From Adiantum capillus-veneris (taxonomy: Eukaryota > Streptophyta > Polypodiopsida > Polypodiales > Pteridaceae), in NCBI GenBank assembly GCA_014529385.2, contig CM043963.1:102156412-102220411 (forward strand): a stretch of DNA of 64,000 nt, read 5' to 3'. How positions within the stretch are numbered: position 1 is the stretch's first letter; each line of letters starts with the position of its first letter. The translations under genes and the position numbers were made by a program. Below are positions 1-12,660 of the stretch, piece by piece. The notes beneath the pieces were generated by a model. The model had not been told where the DNA came from. It saw only the letters and a program-made list of their open reading frames with translations, and did not search any database.

Positions 1-146
1 GTCTCGTGCTGAGATAGATCTAAAAGCACAGGTCTATATTCTAACTCTTGTTTCTGTTTATTTTCCCACATTAAATGATCATTCCAATATGAGAATCGTT
101 TGGGTTAGTTAGATATTAGATTTTATGACAGTTGAAGTGTCAAAAG

Positions 147-372
147 TGTTGGAATTAGGGTTGCAGAGAAACGCACACATCTTGGAGAAGACGAAGGAAG
201 CTCAAGGCACACAATAGAGAGTGTATTACTTGGTGTGCAATGGAAAGATAGATAGCCCTAGAGTGATGGGCGTATATACAATGCACGGGGGAAAAAACCT
301 CCTAAAGAGGGAAAAAATGCCCCGGCGGTCCTAATGTGTTTACCACATCACTACCACATGTATATGGTAACA
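147..372 (-). repeat. 3' LTR of copia family A copy 1
   Basis: 226 bp, TG at 147 and CA at 372 in plus orientation, repeated at 10627-10853 with few differences. Just inside it, the complement of 373-385 is a polypurine tract (CCAAGGGGGATT), as expected next to the 3' LTR of a minus-strand element. Confidence 0.92.
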
Positions 373-447
373 AATCCCCCTTGGAGTGATGCGGTGAACG
401 AGAACTGGCACATGAGTAAAGGGAAGTGCCATGCCTTGAGGACAGGA

Positions 448-2390
448 TCAGTCCACAAAGGGGAGTAAGCCCAAAGCTTTGCGGAAAGCTTCAAGCTTCT
501 CACGAGACAATGCCTTTGTGAAAAGATTTGCAAGGTTGTCCTGTGTTGGCACATAAGCCAAGCTGATCTCTCCTGCTGAGAGCCTCTCCCTGACTTAGTG
601 GTAATGCATCTCAATGTGCTTTGTGCGAGCATGAAAAACTGGGTTTCTCGCAACTGCCAATGCACTCTGACTGTCAGTGTAGATAGTGTTGGCAGTGTCC
701 TGTCCAACACCCAAATCAGCCATAAGGCGTCTGAGCCATACACACTCAACCGTAGCTGTGAAGACTGCCCTGTACTCAGCCTCACAACTCGAAGTGGCCA
801 CAGTAGGTCGCTTCTTGCTCAACCGTGATATACATGAGCTGCCAAGCATGAAACAAAAACCACTTGTGGACACTCGCGTGTCAAAACAACCAGCCCAATC
901 TGAGTTCGAAAAAGCATGTAAGTCTGGCGGCAATGATCCCCCCTTGGGATAAAACAAGCCAAGATGTAAAGTGCCACTAAGGTAGCGGAAAATCCTCTTG
1001 ACAGCCTGCCAATGCTTAGACCCTGGGCTATGCATAAATCTGCTAACTTGTGAGACTACAAACTGAATATCTGGCCTCCTGTTGCATACATAAATGAGGC
1101 ATCCAACAGCAGTTTGGTAAAGAGTGACATCAACAGGATCGCCAACATCATGCAGACTCAATTTCAAACCTGTTTCCATGGGAGTGGCAATAGGTTTGCA
1201 ATCCTCAAGTCCAAACTTACATAGCAATGTCTCTATGTAACTTTTCTGACACAAGGCAATACCACCATCACACTGCTTAAACTTTATACCCAAGTAATGA
1301 TGCAACAGCCCCAAATCTTTCATCTTGAAAGTAGCATTCCAATCAGCCTTAAATTCAGCAATATGTCTCTCATTTGGTCCAGTGATCAGCAAATCATCAA
1401 CATAAAGAACCACAATGAGAAGTACATCACCCTCACGCTTTACATACAATGTGCTTTCTGTTGGACTGTTACGAAAGCCTTGTTTGACCAAATGAGTGTC
1501 ATCTTTCTCATACCAAGCACGAGGATATTGCTTCAACCCATACAAAGCCTTGTTACATTTGCACACTTTGTCCTCTTGTCCTTTTATGACAAAACCGCAA
1601 GGCTGTGTTACATAAACTTTCTCAAATATGTTACCATTCAAGAAAGCAGTAACAATGTCTGATTGATGTACATCCCAACCAAAATGAGCTACCAATGCAC
1701 ATAGAAAACGCACAGTAGTCATACGACAAGTGGGAGCAAAAGTTTCTTCATAATCTATGCCTTTTTGCTGTGCATAAACCTTTGCAACAAGTCGAGCCTT
1801 ATGGTGATCGATCTCACCATCCGGCTTGCGTTTCAACTTGTAAACCCACTTCGTACCAATGGCTTTTTTGCCAGGAGGCAAATCACATAAAGTCCATGGG
1901 TCATTTTCTATAAGTGCATCATATTCTGATTGCATGGCAGCCATCCAATTTTCTGAATTCTGTGCTTCATCAAAAGACAGAGGCTCCTCAACATCATGTA
2001 AGCTAGACACAGCCAAAGCATAACAATCTGATGCATAAGATGCATGGCGAGAGCCTGAACGAGTATGACTAGACAAAGGTGCATCCAATTTACTGTCACG
2101 CAAAGTGTGCACCAGCCATTTTGGCATACCTCTAGCTTGCTCATTTTCAGCCCTTTCCTCATCAAGTACATCATGTACATCTGCATCAGTAATAGGTTGA
2201 TCTAAAACATTTTTAGAAACCCCCATAGGCTGTACATTTGCCTCATTGGAACTTACATTCGTATTTCCACCATTGAAAAGAGGCAACAAAGTGTCATAAA
2301 TGCCCTGTGAGCTTACATTATTGTCTCTAGTACATGACAACAAGGGCTGAACAAAATCTTCCACAAACACTACATCCCGAGAAACCAGAA
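448..2390 (-). pseudogene. Copia family A pol: reverse transcriptase and RNase H
   Basis: This is the RT and RNase H half of the family A polyprotein; it copies element RNA to DNA in virus-like particles. Visible motifs in order are KWVYKLK and ARLVAK in the RT fingers, TAFLNG, YGLKQ, the catalytic LYVDDLL near 1391-1412, and the RNase H motifs SDWAGC, SCEAEY and TDSQSAL. A TAA at 595-597 interrupts the HxH-Y region near the RNase H C-terminus. The same frame then runs on to a natural TGA at 448-450. The upstream end is cut by element B: the frame resumes at 7944 with the integrase C-terminus, so this is one gene split by an insertion, not a separate gene. Confidence 0.9.
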
Positions 2391-2608
2391 TGTTGGGATT
2401 AAAGCCCAAGTGGCCTCTTATGCGGATATGGCCGGCCGCCCGCCTAACTCACTTACCTCTAACTCTTTGTATATACTAACATATTCTTTGTGAATACTAA
2501 GGATTTTGGGAGATAACCCTTCTAACATCTCTCTGCGTACTGTACTGTGTAAGCTCACTGTGTGTGTGTGAGAGAGAGAGTCGACCCACGCTCCGCTCCG
2601 CGACTTCA
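2391..2608 (+). repeat. 5' LTR of element B
   Basis: 218 bp, TGTTGGG...CTTCA, with CA at 2607-2608, identical to 7726-7943. It holds the promoter. A short CT/GA and TG microsatellite lies near 2553-2580. Confidence 0.96.
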
Positions 2609-2610
2609 AT

Positions 2611-2622
2611 TGGTATCAGAGC
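2611..2622 (+). other. Primer-binding site of element B (initiator tRNA-Met)
   Basis: TGGTATCAGAGC lies two bases after the 5' LTR. It is complementary to the 3' end of plant initiator tRNA-Met, the usual copia primer. Confidence 0.93.
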
Positions 2623-3675
2623 CTTGGTTCAGTGCGGATTTGCGCAATCGCGCGCGCGTGCACTTTTCTGGCAGATTCTGGATCCGGAGTTCGAAAATTC
2701 ACACTCGGCGTTCCGGGAGCGTTTCCACCAGGCGACCTCGGGTTTTACCCCCCTTTCGAAGCCGTTTATGCCCTCAGAATTTCGTTCTGAGCACTACAGC
2801 AGAAGATAGATTTCAGCCGCAAAGAAATCCGTCTTGTGTAGATTGGCAAGCAGGAGGTGGTCGACATCAATATCGACATCGACATACATCACTTATTCGT
2901 CTTCAGAGCATCATCTATAGACCAGGTACACATATATATCATCAGATATATATATTGCAGTCTGCATTGCTACTTCTTGTGCTTGCCAGGTTCCAGGGGA
3001 GGTGTGGCCATACGACGGCTTGACACCACTAGCATGTATTGCAGATTGATGTACTGTGATTGTGGGTCTGCTAGTTGTGAGTCACGCTAGCAGACAGACC
3101 GCCGCAGCGGTCATAGGACAGTGATTGGTCTATTATAGGATGTATGCTAGTTCTGGGCAGTTTGCTGAGCCATCTGAGAGGGTCGTGTGTGAGGTTTTTT
3201 GAAGCCAAGCACTGGGGGCTGGGTTACCCAGTGTGAGGTGGATTAGGTTGCTGGAGTTCCCCTCTACACGCATCCTCTTCGACGACTTTTATCCCTTAGG
3301 ATGTATGACTTTGTGTAGACACTGGATTGCATCTTATGCGTCAGGCCGTTGAGGCATTGTTCAGGGTTCAGTCTTGAGACAGATACAGGTTCTGTCATCG
3401 CCCAGAGAGGAGACAGTGTATGCTTACAGGACAGCATATTACAGGGATTTTTTAGATTTGTCATTGGTCAGCTATTTATGATTGTTTCTTGAGCTATCTT
3501 TTGGTTCCCAGAGCTCAGTTTACAGGGGAGACTCTGTCAAAAATTTTCAAAAATACTGACAGTTCCTGAGGAGAGGTGTTCAGCTTGTTGATTACAGCTT
3601 GTTTACTGTGTACAGAGGCCAGTTTACAGGGGAAACTCTGCCGGATTTTTCTCAGGAGTAAACAGTTTGGCAGAT

Positions 3676-6600
3676 ATGGCATCTTCTCACAGTGAGACTC
3701 TTTACAACATAAAGAAGCTGGATGGCACAAACTTTCCATTCTGGAAGAAGCAGATTTGACAGATTTTGGTGCAGAAAAAACAAGTGAAGCCACTGAAGCT
3801 CAAAGGGGAGAGACCAGAAGGTATGGCTGAAGATGAGTGGGAAGAGCTTGACGAGTTAGCTTGTTCCACAATCATGCTGACACTGGCAGAAAATGTTTAC
3901 TTCAACGTAGCAGAAGAGACTACAGCGTATGGCGTATGGCAAAAGCTATGTGATATGTACGAGAAACAAAGTGCTGCTTCTCAGATTTACTGGCTCAAGA
4001 AATTGGTGGATTTGAAGATGAAGGAAGGGACAGCCATGTCAAATCATCTGAATGAATTTCACTCAATTTTCAGCCAGTTAACAGCACAAGAGATAGTCTT
4101 TCCAGATTCAGTGAAGGCTATGTTTCTCTTAATCACTTTGCCAGACAGTTGGGATACTTTTCGTACAGCATTAAGTAATTCTGTCGCGCCAGAAGGTCTT
4201 ACAAGTGCCAATGTAGAAGGCAGCTTGCTCACAGAGGAAGTGAACAGGAAGAACATTGACAAAGGCAAAGGCAATAGTGCTTTGGTCGTTCGAGGGAGAC
4301 AACAGTTTAAAGAGAAGAAGGGTAAGAAGGCACAAAACCGAAGTAAGTCTCGTGATTCGAAGTCAAAGGATGACATAGAATGCTATCATTGTGGCAAGAA
4401 GGGTCACATGAAGCGAGACTGTACGAAGTGGAAACAAGAAAAAGGCAAAACAAAGAGTTCTGAGCAAGATGAAAAGAAGAGTTCAATGAAGATTGAAGAG
4501 GTGAATGTCACAGGATCTGGTTCAGACAGTGATTCTGGTATAGCAGCTGGTGACATCTTCCTTACAAGCAATCTTGATTCTGTTTTCTTGACTGCAGAGG
4601 ATGGACATGCTATGAGTGATTGGATTATCGACTCAGGGGCATCTTTACATGTTTCTCCGCACAAAGAGTGGTTTACATCATATGTGGCTACTAAAGATTA
4701 TGTCAGACTTGGCAATGAGCAGGTTTGTGACATACTTGGAGTGGGAGATGTACAGTTGAAGTTTCAGAATGGCTCTTCTTTATGGCTCAAGAATGTCAGA
4801 CATGTTCCAGCAATCCGAAAGAGCTTGATTAGTACAGGGAAGTTGGATGATGCGGGTTATGTGACAGTTTTTGGGAACATCGCTTGGAAGATCTCCAAAG
4901 GTTCGATGACTGTAGCACATGGCAGCAAGTCAGGAACTCTGTACACTTTACATGTTTCAGAGGTTAAAAACCATGTAATTAATGTGATTGAGCAGCCAAG
5001 TGTGTCACTGTGGCATCGTAGGTTGGGACATATGTCAAAAAGAGGAATGGAAATACTTTCTCATTATGGTTATTTGCCTGGCTTTTCATTTCAAGATTTC
5101 GAGTTTTGTGAGCATTGTGTTTATGGTAAGCAAACACAGGAACCGCACAGATCAAAGAGGAATCGTAGGGACGAACGGTTAGCTCTTGTACACAGTGACC
5201 TATGCGGACCAATGCCTAGTTTGTCACTAGGGGGAGCAGCGTACTTTTGTACATTCATAGATGACTATTCTCGCAAAGTATGGGTTTACTTCTTGAAGCA
5301 CAAGGATGAGGTGCTCAAGGTCTTTAAGACATTCTTGCAGCTGGTGGAGAATCAGAGTGGTCAGAAGCTGAAGTGCTTGAGAACTGACAATGGTGGAGAG
5401 TACGTTTCCAAAGCTTTTCAAGACTTTTGTCAAGAAAAAGGGATTAAGCGGGAACTTACTGCACCATATAATCCTTCACAGAATGGGGTTGCAGAACGTA
5501 TGAATAGGACCATACAAGAGAAGGTCAGAAGCATGTTGTCAAATGCTGAGTTGCCTGATGGATTTTGGGCGGAAGCAGTGACTACAGCAGTCCATTTGAT
5601 CAACAGGTCTCCTAGTAGGGTTCTGGATAAGAGTGCAGTGGCCGAGATGCTATGGACAGGCAAGGCACCTTCGTATAAGCATCTCAGAGTCTTTGGTTGT
5701 GAAGCTTATAGCCATATTCCTAAGGAGTTCAGAAATAAGTTAGAACCAAAGAGCAAGAAGTGTATATTTCTTGGCTACGGAGAATCGGGCGAGATGGGTT
5801 ACCGGCTTTGGGATCCTGAGTCCAGAAAGCTTATTCGTAGCAATGATGTGCATTTCAATGAAGCCAAGTTTCACGCTAAGCCAGAGAAGACAGAGGAGAT
5901 CAGAAGAGTTGTCTTCAGGGAAGATGGACCTAGTGCTAGCACATCAAGACAGCATGGTCAGGCTCAAGAACAGCCTATAGTGGCTAGAGAGGCAGAATCA
6001 GCTGTGGTGAGACGTTCTGAGCGTGTCTCCAAACCACCTGATCGTTATGTGCCATCTCTAAATTATGTCATGCTCACAGATTGCGGAGAACCATCTTGTT
6101 ACAAGGAAGCATTACAAGTGGTTGACTCGAAAAAATGGCAGTTGGCCATGCAGTCAGAGATGACAGCTCTGCATAAAAACCAGACATGGAAGTTGGTTAA
6201 ATTACCACAGGGCAAAAAGGCTCTACCTTGTAAATGGGTTTACAGGTATAAGATCACCGCTCATGATAGTCAGCCAAAGTACAAAGCAAGGCTTGTTGCC
6301 AAGGGCTTTAAGCAAGAACAAGGCGTTGACTTTGATGAAGTCTTCTCTCCAGTGGTTAAGATGACTACATTGAGATGCTTTCTTGCATTGGTTGCTATAT
6401 TGGATTTGGTGTTGCACCAAATGGATGTCAAGACAGCGTTCTTGCATGGTGATTTAGATGTGGAAATTTACATGCAGCAGCCAGAAGGGTTTGTTGAGAA
6501 AGGCATGGAACATTTGGTATGCCAGTTGTTAAAGAGTCTTTATGGCTTAAAACAATCACCGAGGGCATGGTACCATAAGTTCCACCAGTTTATGCTTTCT

Positions 6601-7641
6601 CAAGGCTACAAACGTAGTGACTTCGATCACTGTCTATATACAAAGAAGGCTAAGGATGGCAGTTGGCTGATCCTTATTTTGTATGTGGATGACATGTTGA
6701 TTGCCGGCAAACACTTGGAAGAAATTTCAGCTTTGAAGTCAAAGATGGCAAAATCGTTTGACATGAAAGACATGGGTGAGGCAAGTCATATACTTGGTAT
6801 GCGCATTGAGAGAGACAGATCAAAGAAGTTGATTTGGTTATCTCAAACAGAGTATATTGACAAGGTTTTGCAACGTTTCAATATGGAGAAGGGAAAGGCA
6901 TTGAGTGTTCCATTGCCACCATATGTGAAACTTAGCAAACAAGATTGTCCTGTGTCTGAGGAAGAAAAGGCTGAAATGGATAAGATTCCATATGCGTCTG
7001 CAGTGGGTAGTTTGATGTATGCAATGATTGCTACACGTCCGGATATTGCATTTGCAGTGGGAGTGGTTAGCAGATATATGTCAAATCCCGGCAAGAAACA
7101 TTGGGAGGCAGTGAAAGGTATCATGAGATACTTAAAACATACAAAGAGTATGCGCATATGCTATGGTAGTCAGGATTTGAGTGTCAGAGGATACACTGAC
7201 TCAGATTATGCAGGAGACTTGGATAAGAGGAGATCTACATCAGGCTATGTCTTTACATTGGCTGGAGGTGCCATATCATGGCGATCTCGATTACAAGATT
7301 GTGTTACGCAGTCTACTACAGAAGCTGAGTATGTTGCAGCAAATGAGGCATGCAAAGAAGCTATTTGGCTTGGTAGATTGGTTGCAGACTTGGGAATCAA
7401 TGCAGATATGCCAGAGTTATATTGTGATAGTCAAAGTGCTATACAATTGGCAAAGAATCCAGTGTTCCATTCGAAGACTAAGCATATTGATGTGAAGTAT
7501 CACTTCATTAGGGAAGTACTTGAAGACAAGCAGATACAACTGCTGAAGATCCACACCAAGGACAATCTTGCTGATCTACTCACAAAGGGACTTCCAGGAG
7601 AGGGCTTTGTGCATTGTCGTGAGTTATTGGGCATTGGATAG
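3676..7641 (+). CDS. Element B gag-pol polyprotein (one premature stop in gag)
   Basis: This is a Tnt1-type copia polyprotein. The ATG at 3676 opens MASSHSETLYNIKKLDG, the usual copia gag start, but TGA at 3757-3759 (codon 28) interrupts it. The same frame then runs 1291 codons from an ATG at 3766. Counting from 3766: zinc knuckle CX2CX4HX4C at 206-219; protease DSGA at 289-292; integrase zinc finger H417/H421/C448/C451; integrase catalytic D478, D541 and E577 (35 residues between the last two); RT YVDD at 973-976; RNase H D1145 or D1147, E1188 and D1221. All catalytic residues are present. Its length is close to that of Tnt1. The early stop would block normal gag unless translation starts internally or reads through. 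Confidence 0.95.
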
Positions 7642-7711
7642 ATGGCAGCCATGTAAATCTTTGTACATTTATGTTCATAGATTTACAGTTACTTAAAGTG
7701 CCACATTGGAC

Positions 7712-7725
7712 TTTAAGTGGGAGGT
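7712..7725 (+). other. Polypurine tract of element B
   Basis: The purine-rich tract AAGTGGGAGG sits directly before the 3' LTR, where plus-strand DNA synthesis is primed. Confidence 0.85.
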
Positions 7726-7943
7726 TGTTGGGATTAAAGCCCAAGTGGCCTCTTATGCGGATATGGCCGGCCGCCCGCCTAACTCACTTACCTCTAACTC
7801 TTTGTATATACTAACATATTCTTTGTGAATACTAAGGATTTTGGGAGATAACCCTTCTAACATCTCTCTGCGTACTGTACTGTGTAAGCTCACTGTGTGT
7901 GTGTGAGAGAGAGAGTCGACCCACGCTCCGCTCCGCGACTTCA
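7726..7943 (+). repeat. 3' LTR of element B
   Basis: 218 bp, identical by eye to the 5' LTR at 2391-2608, and followed by the target duplication CAGAA. Confidence 0.96.
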
Positions 7944-10264
7944 CAGAATACGTTTTGTTTGCGGATGATACAACCTGTAACCTTTGCTTTCAACACTATA
8001 ACCAACAAAAATACATTTGACAGCCTTATCATCCAATTTTCTGCGTTGCACTTGTGGCACCAAAGCATATGCCAAACAGCCAAAAACACGCATGTGCTCA
8101 ATAGAAGGCTTTCTATCATGCCATGCTTCATATGGAGTAATAGACTGCAAAGCTTTCGTAGGACACCTGTTAAGTACATAAGTGGCACACATGATGGCCT
8201 CAAGCCAAAAAGAATGCGGTAAAGCTTGACTTTTGACATACATCGTGCCATTTCCGTCAGTGATCTGTTTTTCCTCTCAGCAACACCATTTTGCTGAGGC
8301 GTATAAGGCACTGTACATTGGTGTTTTATCCCACGACTAGCTAGAAATGCATTAAATTCATGAGACATATACCCCCCCCCTCGATCGGAACGGAGGGTGC
8401 CCATAGTACATTTCGAGACATTTTTAGCCATAGCCAGAAATTGTTTGAAGCACATAAAAACTTCGGACTTCGCTTTAAGTGGAAATACCCATGCATGCCT
8501 GGAGTAATCATCAATGAAAGTCACGAAGTACAGGTAATTGCCCAAGGACGGAGTTTGCATGGGCCCATAAACATCACTATGCACAAGCTGCAACCTGCAT
8601 GTGGCCCGAACTGAACCATCCTTTGGAAATTTAGAACGCTGCATCTTACCCAAAATACAGCCTTCACAAACATGTTTCACAGGTGCTTCAAGAGGTAGCA
8701 AAGAAGCAACCATGTCAGATTTCTGCAAACGCAGCAAACTGGCAAAATTCAGATGACCAAAACGTGTATGCCAAAGTTTTGCATCTGAAATAGCCCTTGA
8801 ATCTGCAATAGCATTTGCAAAATTTTGTTCACACTTGCCATACAAAGTGAGCTTATACAGCCCACGGCACAAAAGGCCAGATGCAACAATTTCATCACTA
8901 AAACTGAGATCATGAACTGTACATCTGTCATCCACAAATTTGACTACAAGTCCAAGTCTAGCAAGTGTGGATATAGACAAGAGATTCTTCTTGATCCCGG
9001 GTACATAAAGTGCATCAACAAGTGTGAAGGAACTGCCATTAGCAGCAGTGAACACAATCTTTCCAACTCCCTGAATTGGATAAGAGGCGTTGTTGGCACA
9101 AGTGACTGAATTCCCATGAGGGACAGACTCGAGAGAGGTAAACAATTCACGATGTGAGGTAATGTGCTTTGTAGCACCACTGTCGAAATACCACACATGT
9201 GAATCTGCAGCAACTGACAAGCATGCATCATGGATAGCAGGATTGTAAGTGCACTCTGCGCTAAAAGCCCATTCTGCATCAACATCAGCAACACAGTCTC
9301 CTTTCACAGAAGACTCAACAATGGCTGCATTTGCAGTGGAACCACCCTCTTTCTTCTTAGCCTCTTTGGTCTTCAACTTAGGACACGACTTGATCAAGTG
9401 ATCATTGGCTTTACAATAATGGCAACGCATCTTCTTTTTGCCCTTATCACCAGAATTTCCAGACGAAATGCTGCCAGCAGAAGCATTAGGAACATAAGTT
9501 TTGCCACTCGCAGCAGAACCATAAGAAGTGGCTGTATTGCTGTTACCACCCTTTCTTTGAGAAGCAATAAAAGCCTGTTCAACTGCACGCTGTCTAGTCT
9601 TGTTTTTTTTGGAAAGTGACTCTTGCAACAGCAATGTGCATAATGCATCAAACTTCACAACTTCAGGATTTCCTTGGGTCATCAGTCTCCAAGTACTAGC
9701 AAAAGTCTGGTAGGAATCTGGTAAGGCATCAAGAACAGTCTGCACAAGGAAACTATCTGAAATGAATTCACCTGCAGAAATAAGCTGCTCATTGATATCC
9801 TTGACACTAGCAAGGAAAGTGTCCATATCATCTTCCTCATGCATAATCTTCGACTCCAGCTCTTTACGCAGCAAAGCAATTTTAGCCTCATTGCGGCTTG
9901 CATAAAGACCTGCTAAAATATCCCAAGCCTGTTTTGCAGATTTTGATGAACGGATGTGAGGAACAATGGTTCACTTCATAGACAACGCAATCAATGCATG
10001 AGCCTACGCATCCTTAACATCCCAACGAGGTTGTTCTGCCGTAGGCAAAACAACTCTAACAGCTGCAATCCTTGCAGCAACATCCTCAACATCGCCTACA
10101 TCCTCAGAAACAGGACGTACATCAATGCCCTGCACAATGTTCCAGACACCCTTTGACACAAGAACATGTTGCATCATATAAGCCCACATAGGGTAGTTGT
10201 CCCCATCCAACCTGTCCTTAGCAGCAAACATCTTGAACACATCTGTGTTGTTGTTGTCAGCCAT
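7944..10264 (-). pseudogene. Copia family A gag, protease and integrase
   Basis: The gag ATG is at 10264-10262 (MADNNNTDVFKMF). Two in-frame stops follow, TAG at 10004-10006 and TGA at 9971-9973. The same frame then stays open through a zinc knuckle (CHYCKANDHLIKSC, ~9385-9430), protease (WYFDSGATKHI, ~9170-9195), the integrase zinc finger (WHTRFGH...CEGC) and the integrase core (HSDVYG, LRSDRGG, NGVAERKNRS). Near 8236 one base is missing relative to the paralogue at 17.27 kb (TGACATAC against TGACCATAC), which shifts the frame. The integrase C-terminus (CATYVLNRCP...PQTKRIL) then reads in another frame up to the element B insertion and continues at 2390. Confidence 0.9.
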
Positions 10265-10626
10265 GGTAAATGTTGCACCTGATGTGAAAACTGCCCGAAA
10301 ATAGGAGAAATGGAGCGGGAACAACCTGTGCTTTATAGCACAAACTGTAGAAGACTATAAGGCACCTGTTATGTAGAAAACGGCACTGACAGAAGTTCTG
10401 CACAAAATGACGAAATAGCCTGTGCAGTACTGCCTGTAGTGGAAACGGAGGCCGAAATGAGCCCAAATCAAAATTCTGAGCAGACCAAGCTCTTTGAGCC
10501 TTCCCAAAAAATTTGTCGACCTGCGATCGCTCGCCAAAGCTCACTGAAATCAGAGAAAGTGAGCAGGCGTGTGCTGGAGCAGCTGGCGACTAAGCTCGAG
10601 AGGGCGTGACCTGCTCTGATACCAAT
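10265..10626 (-). other. Family A copy 1 leader with Met primer-binding site
   Basis: This untranslated leader lies between the 5' LTR and gag. The complement of 10613-10624 is TGGTATCAGAGC, the initiator tRNA-Met primer site, next to the LTR edge at 10627. No gene is seen. Confidence 0.85.
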
Positions 10627-10853
10627 TGTTGGAATTAGGGTTGCAGAGAAATGCACACAGCTTGGAGAAGACGAAGGAAGCTCAAGGCACACAATAGAGA
10701 GTGTATTACTTGGTGTGCAATGGAAAGATAGATAGCCCTAGAGTGATGGGCGTATATACAATGCACGGGGGAAAAAACCTCCTAAAGAGGGAAAAAATGC
10801 CCCGGCGATCCTAGTGTGTTCACACACATCACTACCACATGTATATGGTAAAA
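10627..10853 (-). repeat. 5' LTR of copia family A copy 1
   Basis: 227 bp, nearly identical to 147-372. The outer end reads GGTAAAA where the partner has GGTAACA, so the terminal CA has been lost. Confidence 0.9.
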
Positions 10854-12660
10854 AAATGTAAGTCCTATCGGGCAACCCAAATATCACATAGTTATCCGAG
10901 CCTCAAGGCGGAAGTTCAAAAGTCATGTCCTACCTATCCTAGGAGGAATCCAATAAAATCCCTCTCTAGGTGAGCACTTAGGATGGACAATCGACCAATT
11001 GTTGGGGGTAAACGCCCAAAGGTCACTATTGATCTCCTCCGGATCTTTTCCTGCCCGTAGCTCTGTTCAAGAGCTTCACAGACATATTTTTTGTTTTTTT
11101 TAGCTCACCATTTTGGGCTTCTACATCATTATACTTTATTTATAGGCTTTTGGGTCACTTGGACTACTTTTTAAGGTTTCACATCGTCCAAGTAGCCAAA
11201 TGGAACATTTTAATAAAAGAGTCTCAAAAACCTCAACACTTGAGTTTTTGGACTTCTAAAAACTTATGTAGCTCTCTCCAGTAGTAGCAGACACCACCTC
11301 TTTCTGGCTCTCTGCAACACCTGCACGCACATGCATCGCCCCCAAACTCACCCAACCTGGGTTCACGAACCTCCTCTTCAACTAGAACATTTATTCTTTG
11401 TGATCATTTTCTCCACAATTATGATAACCACCAACCCTTGGTCTTTGCTTAGGCTATGGTTGTTTCTTGACCATATGTGGTCTTTCCCCTTTATTTTCAA
11501 TAATTTACACTAGAGAAGCCTCTGGCTGTGCATAGTAGATTAGTTTCACCATAGGTACAAGTGGTACTTACACATCAATGGAAAATCTGAACCAATCTCT
11601 TCGTATGCTATCTATACTAAGGCTTGCTCATCCACTGGCCCTTTAGGTTGCATAATTTTGGTTGGAATGGCACTATTACCTAGCAATGAAGGCTATTGAC
11701 CCAACATAGGATGAGGTCTCTCCAATCCCATTGTAGGCTTCTGCATTTGAGTCATGTTCATAGGATATGTATACATAGATTGCCCTTGTGGTCTCAATGG
11801 CATGTATTACACATTCCTTCATGCTTTGGCCTATAACAGCACTCATGGGTTTTATGATTTGTCCACTTTTGTTCTATGGCACACAATTTTTTCTTTGGTT
11901 CGCCCATAGGTTGACTTATTGGTGGCCTTGTCCTAGTGCTATCAATGACTTTGTAGACTTGTTATCGTTTGGTTAACTTTTTCAATAGTTCCTTATAATC
12001 AAATGGATGAGGTTGAGGTATAACTATTGGTAGGTGGATGCATGATCAAGTGGCCCAGTTTTTACCGGTTGAACATACCGGTAGGCTTCGGGGGGGGGGG
12101 GGGGGGGAGGCATTATCGAGAACCCCTATATAACATGCATTCAAGGGGTATTTAAAAAGACACTTTCTAAAACCCTTATTTTAGGATCTTTTGCCAAATT
12201 GGAATATAAAAAAAACTGTGGTTAATGTATCTGTGTTAATTTGCCTAAATTATTTTTAATTAAAAAAACCCTCCTGTTGAACTTGCGTGTTACATTAACA
12301 TGATTACAGTATGCACCCTCGAGCTAGTAGGGTTTTTATTAGATGCTTCAAATTGTGAGGAATATGATATCAGACTAGGAGGTCCATAGTTGTGGACATG
12401 CATGTAATTGAAAGCTGAAGTAAAAAATCTAGATTTAAACAATATCTTCTATTCAAAATTGGAGTTATAAAAGGCCATATAACCTTTATCTGAGACATGG
12501 TTTCTATTCCACCTAATCATGTATCCACCGTGGTTCCATTTGAGTAGGTGAGGCAGCTACTGTGTTCTATCACTCTTTGCATCGTTATTGACCTCTTCCT
12601 CTCTGTAAATCTTGCAATTGTCCCCTAAGTCTATGACATCTAGAATGAAATATTCTAAAG
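10854..12660. other. Non-coding stretch, no gene seen
   Basis: AT-rich sequence with no convincing ORF or domain. It includes TGTTGGGGGTAAACGCC from 11000, which resembles a copia LTR start but has no partner here, a TTTATTTATA box near 11140, and an 18-base G run at 12090-12107. Confidence 0.6.

Larger units (their letters stand above)
2391..7943 (+). mobile_element. Young Tnt1-like copia LTR retrotransposon (element B)
   Basis: This is a complete 5553-bp element inserted in family A copy 1. Both LTRs are 218 bp and identical by eye. The 5-bp target duplication CAGAA is perfect (2386-2390 and 7944-7948). A primer-binding site follows the 5' LTR and a polypurine tract precedes the 3' LTR. 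One long gag-pol frame fills the second two-thirds after a ~1.07-kb leader (2609-3675) that holds no other gene. Identical LTRs imply very recent insertion. The only obvious defect is a TGA in codon 28 of gag. Confidence 0.97.
147..10853 (-). mobile_element. Copia LTR retrotransposon, family A copy 1, split by element B
   Basis: This is a minus-strand Ty1/copia element bounded by two 226-227 bp LTRs that read TGTTGGAATTAGGG at their left edge. Internal order on the minus strand is leader, gag, protease, integrase, reverse transcriptase (RT) and RNase H. The plus-strand element B is nested between the integrase C-terminus and RT. The 5 bp left of the element are AAAAG and those right of it AAATG, so the target duplication is eroded. 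Coding is broken by at least two gag stops, an integrase frameshift and an RNase H stop, so the element is old and inactive. Other family A pieces in the window lie at 12.66-14.49, 16.37-20.58 and 28.46-28.76 kb. Confidence 0.93.

Noticed and set aside
2418-2609. 63-codon minus-strand frame, present twice (also 7753-7944)
   Set aside because: It lies wholly inside the identical LTRs of element B and is a by-product of the repeat.
10999-11040. LTR start (TGTTGGGGGTAAACGCC)
   Set aside because: No polypurine tract, no partner copy and no target duplication were found, so it is mentioned only as a resemblance.
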